Shown here: piece after piece, positions 63,141 to 64,000 of the stretch | How positions within the stretch are numbered: the first letter of the stretch is position 1 | How the letters are laid out: every line of letters starts with the position of its first letter | NCBI GenBank assembly: GCA_965119665.1 | Contig: OZ221974.1 | Coordinates: 186,001 to 250,000 of the forward strand | Source of the DNA: Dialister sp900541485 | GTDB lineage: Bacteria > Bacillota > Negativicutes > Veillonellales > Dialisteraceae | DNA length: 64,000 nt | Direction of reading: 5' to 3' | The notes under the pieces: generated by a model | Told to the model about the DNA's origin: nothing | The model's input: the letters and a program-made list of their open reading frames with translations, nothing else | The model's database searches: none | Program-made: the position numbers and the translations under genes

Positions 63141-63578
63141 CTATATATCAAAGCCTAAAGGAAGATCTAAAGAGTTCGCTAAATCCGCGATTGATTCTTC
63201 TCCATTTTCATCACTATCAAGTAATTCCGGATTCCAAATTTCAATCATAGCCCCTGTCCCTACAACACAAACCTCTTTTTTTAGAGCAGCTAATTCTCGC
63301 AAGTGTGCAGGAATTAATATCCGACCTTGGCGGTCACATTCAATTTCAGTACTTTTTCCAATCAGATATCTTTTAATTTTACGAACTCTTTTATCTGTAA
63401 AAGGTAATTGTTGTAATCTGGCAAGAAGTGCATTCCACCGTTCCATCGGATAAATGCAAAGACAGGAATCCAACCCGGGAGCCAAAACAAAGCTGTCCCC
63501 CAATTCATCCCTAAATTTAGCAGGAAGAATCATACGTCCCTTAGCATCTATCGTATGTGAATACTCATTCATAAACAT
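63141..63578 (-). CDS. mraZ: Transcriptional regulator MraZ
   Basis: AbrB-fold DNA-binding protein that controls its own dcw operon. The 145-residue protein has two SpoVT-AbrB motifs, DAKGRMILPAKFRDEL (about 11-26) and DRQGRILIPAHLRELA (about 88-103). The ATG at 63578 is used because the GGGAGGTGGG tract precedes it; an alternative ATG lies two codons downstream, and the open frame extends 10 codons up. GTGG repeats that it should bind lie directly in front. Confidence 0.95.
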   Translation of the reverse strand: MFMNEYSHTIDAKGRMILPAKFRDELGDSFVLAPGLDSCLCIYPMERWNALLARLQQLPFTDKRVRKIKRYLIGKSTEIECDRQGRILIPAHLRELAALKKEVCVVGTGAMIEIWNPELLDSDENGEESIADLANSLDLPLGFDI

Positions 63579-63585
63579 TATTCTT

Positions 63586-63637
63586 CCCACCTCCCCACTT
63601 TTAACCACATTCTACCACAATAAACCACAATCAACAA
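63586..63637 (-). promoter_or_regulatory. MraZ operator repeats overlapping the mraZ promoter
   Basis: On the minus strand GTGGT, GTGGT, GTGGT and GTGGG occur at 63624-63628, 63614-63618, 63604-63608 and 63594-63598, exactly 10 bases apart, and one more GTGGG (63586-63590) 8 bases on. MraZ is known to bind short TGGG-type direct repeats at about one helical turn. A promoter reading TTGTTG (63632-63637), 17 bases, TAGAAT (63609-63614) overlaps them, so MraZ binding should affect transcription; the last repeats also overlap the ribosome site. Confidence 0.75.
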
Positions 63638-63786
63638 TACGGAACATTTATTCGCAATTCAGCTATGGCTTTTTCTCTTTTACTATCTTTTATTTCCCTT
63701 ATGTTTTTGGCTTCTATATCCTTCCTGCTTTATAAAAATTTGCATATTATAAATAGTTTTTACTGTCTTAAACCTGTATATGCAAC

Positions 63787-63817
63787 AAAAAAAGACACCC
63801 CTATGGATGTCTTTTTT
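63787..63817 (-). terminator. Terminator after rpmA
   Basis: AAAAAAAGACACC...GGATGTCTTTTTT hairpin with a GACA/TGTC core, an imperfect CC/GG inner stem, and T-runs at both outer ends. It lies 26 bases past the rpmA stop and isolates it from the mraZ promoter. The stretch 63638-63786 shows nothing further. Confidence 0.75.
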
Positions 63818-63843
63818 ATATTATCTTTTAATAATCATGTATG

Positions 63844-64000
63844 TTATTCACTGACAGGATATACACTAACTTGTCTCTTTTCCCGACCAAGACGTTCAAA
63901 ATGCACTTTCCCTTCTGCTGTAGCAAAAAGAGTATCATCTTTACCTATCTTGACGTTCACCCCGGGATGTATGTGTGTACCCCTCTGACGAACAATTATA
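63844..64000 (-). CDS. rpmA: 50S ribosomal protein L27, C-terminal part (runs off the window)
   Basis: Only the last 52 residues are inside the window. They carry the L27 signature: IVRQRGTHIHPGVNVKIG, then DDTLFATAEGKVHFERLGRE and a C-terminal KRQVSV. L27 lies at the peptidyl-transferase centre. The start is beyond the window's end. A terminator follows the stop, so this is the last gene of its operon, most likely after rplU. Confidence 0.95.
   Translation of the reverse strand, partial: IIVRQRGTHIHPGVNVKIGKDDTLFATAEGKVHFERLGREKRQVSVYPVSE

Noticed and set aside
63586..63628. Short regular repeats that could suggest a CRISPR array
   Set aside because: The units are 5 bases with 5-base spacers at 10-base period, far below CRISPR size, and lie in front of mraZ where MraZ boxes are expected.
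63665..63988. Plus-strand open frame of 107 codons opposite rpmA
   Set aside because: It runs antisense through the clear L27 coding sequence and the rpmA terminator, has no ribosome site, and encodes no recognisable protein.

Overview
The window looks like chromosomal core DNA from an AT-rich, Gram-negative-walled Firmicute (class Negativicutes, probably the Veillonella/Dialister/Megasphaera group). Two things point there. Gene order and families are Firmicute-like: priA-def-fmt-rsmB-rlmN-prpC, recN-argR-nadK-tlyA-ispA-xseBA, efp/Asp23, FakA/FakB, mutS2, RqcH, RemA. Yet there are also genes for LPS inner-core heptose (gmhA, gmhB and a family-9 heptosyltransferase), which imply an outer membrane. 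The assignment is inferred from gene content, not from a search. Nearly all genes lie on the minus strand, so transcription runs from high to low coordinates. Only rqcH and one unknown small gene are on the plus strand. I see no mobile element, integrase, CRISPR array, toxin-antitoxin pair or defence locus, and no gene-free stretch over 300 bases.

In transcription order: the end of rpmA and its terminator (63.8-64 kb). Then a division and cell-wall (dcw) cluster, mraZ-rsmH-ftsL-murE-murF-mraY-murD-murG-murC-ddl-ftsQ-ftsZ (50.9-63.6 kb), headed by four GTGG boxes at exact 10-base spacing that fit a MraZ operator. The positions where ftsI, ftsW, murB and ftsA often sit are empty. After a terminator come nrdR, gmhA, gmhB, heptosyltransferase, an rRNA methyltransferase, a YdjC-type deacetylase and the threonine genes (ACT protein, hom, thrB). 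A tRNA-Pro(GGG) with its own promoter follows, then htpX, ndk, PduO-type adenosyltransferase, a U32 peptidase, mutS2 and the fakB-fakA unit.

The 27.1-33.5 kb stretch is a tightly packed cobalamin lower-loop assembly operon (cobU, cobQ, cbiB, cobS, pduX-like, cobD, cobC). It carries no corrin-ring genes and no B12 riboswitch. Then follow pepP, efp, two Asp23-like genes, nusB, a Kae1/TsaD-like paralogue, xseA, xseB, ispA, tlyA, nadK, argR and recN. A lysine/DAP block comes next (dapB, asd, dapA and, beyond rqcH, dapF). dapF leads yicC-remA-gmk-rpoZ-coaBC. metK is preceded by a clear SAM-I riboswitch with its own promoter and terminator. The window closes with priA-def-fmt-rsmB-rlmN and the start of a PP2C phosphatase.

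The parts fit together: DapA/Asd/DapB/DapF make meso-DAP, MurE carries the DNPR motif of DAP-adding enzymes, and the mur genes build the precursor. I found no convincing new multi-gene system. The best leads are the reduced dcw cluster with a very short FtsZ tail linker, a shortened XseA beside a Kae1-like paralogue, a PriA with DEEY in place of DEEH, and three small proteins of unknown function.
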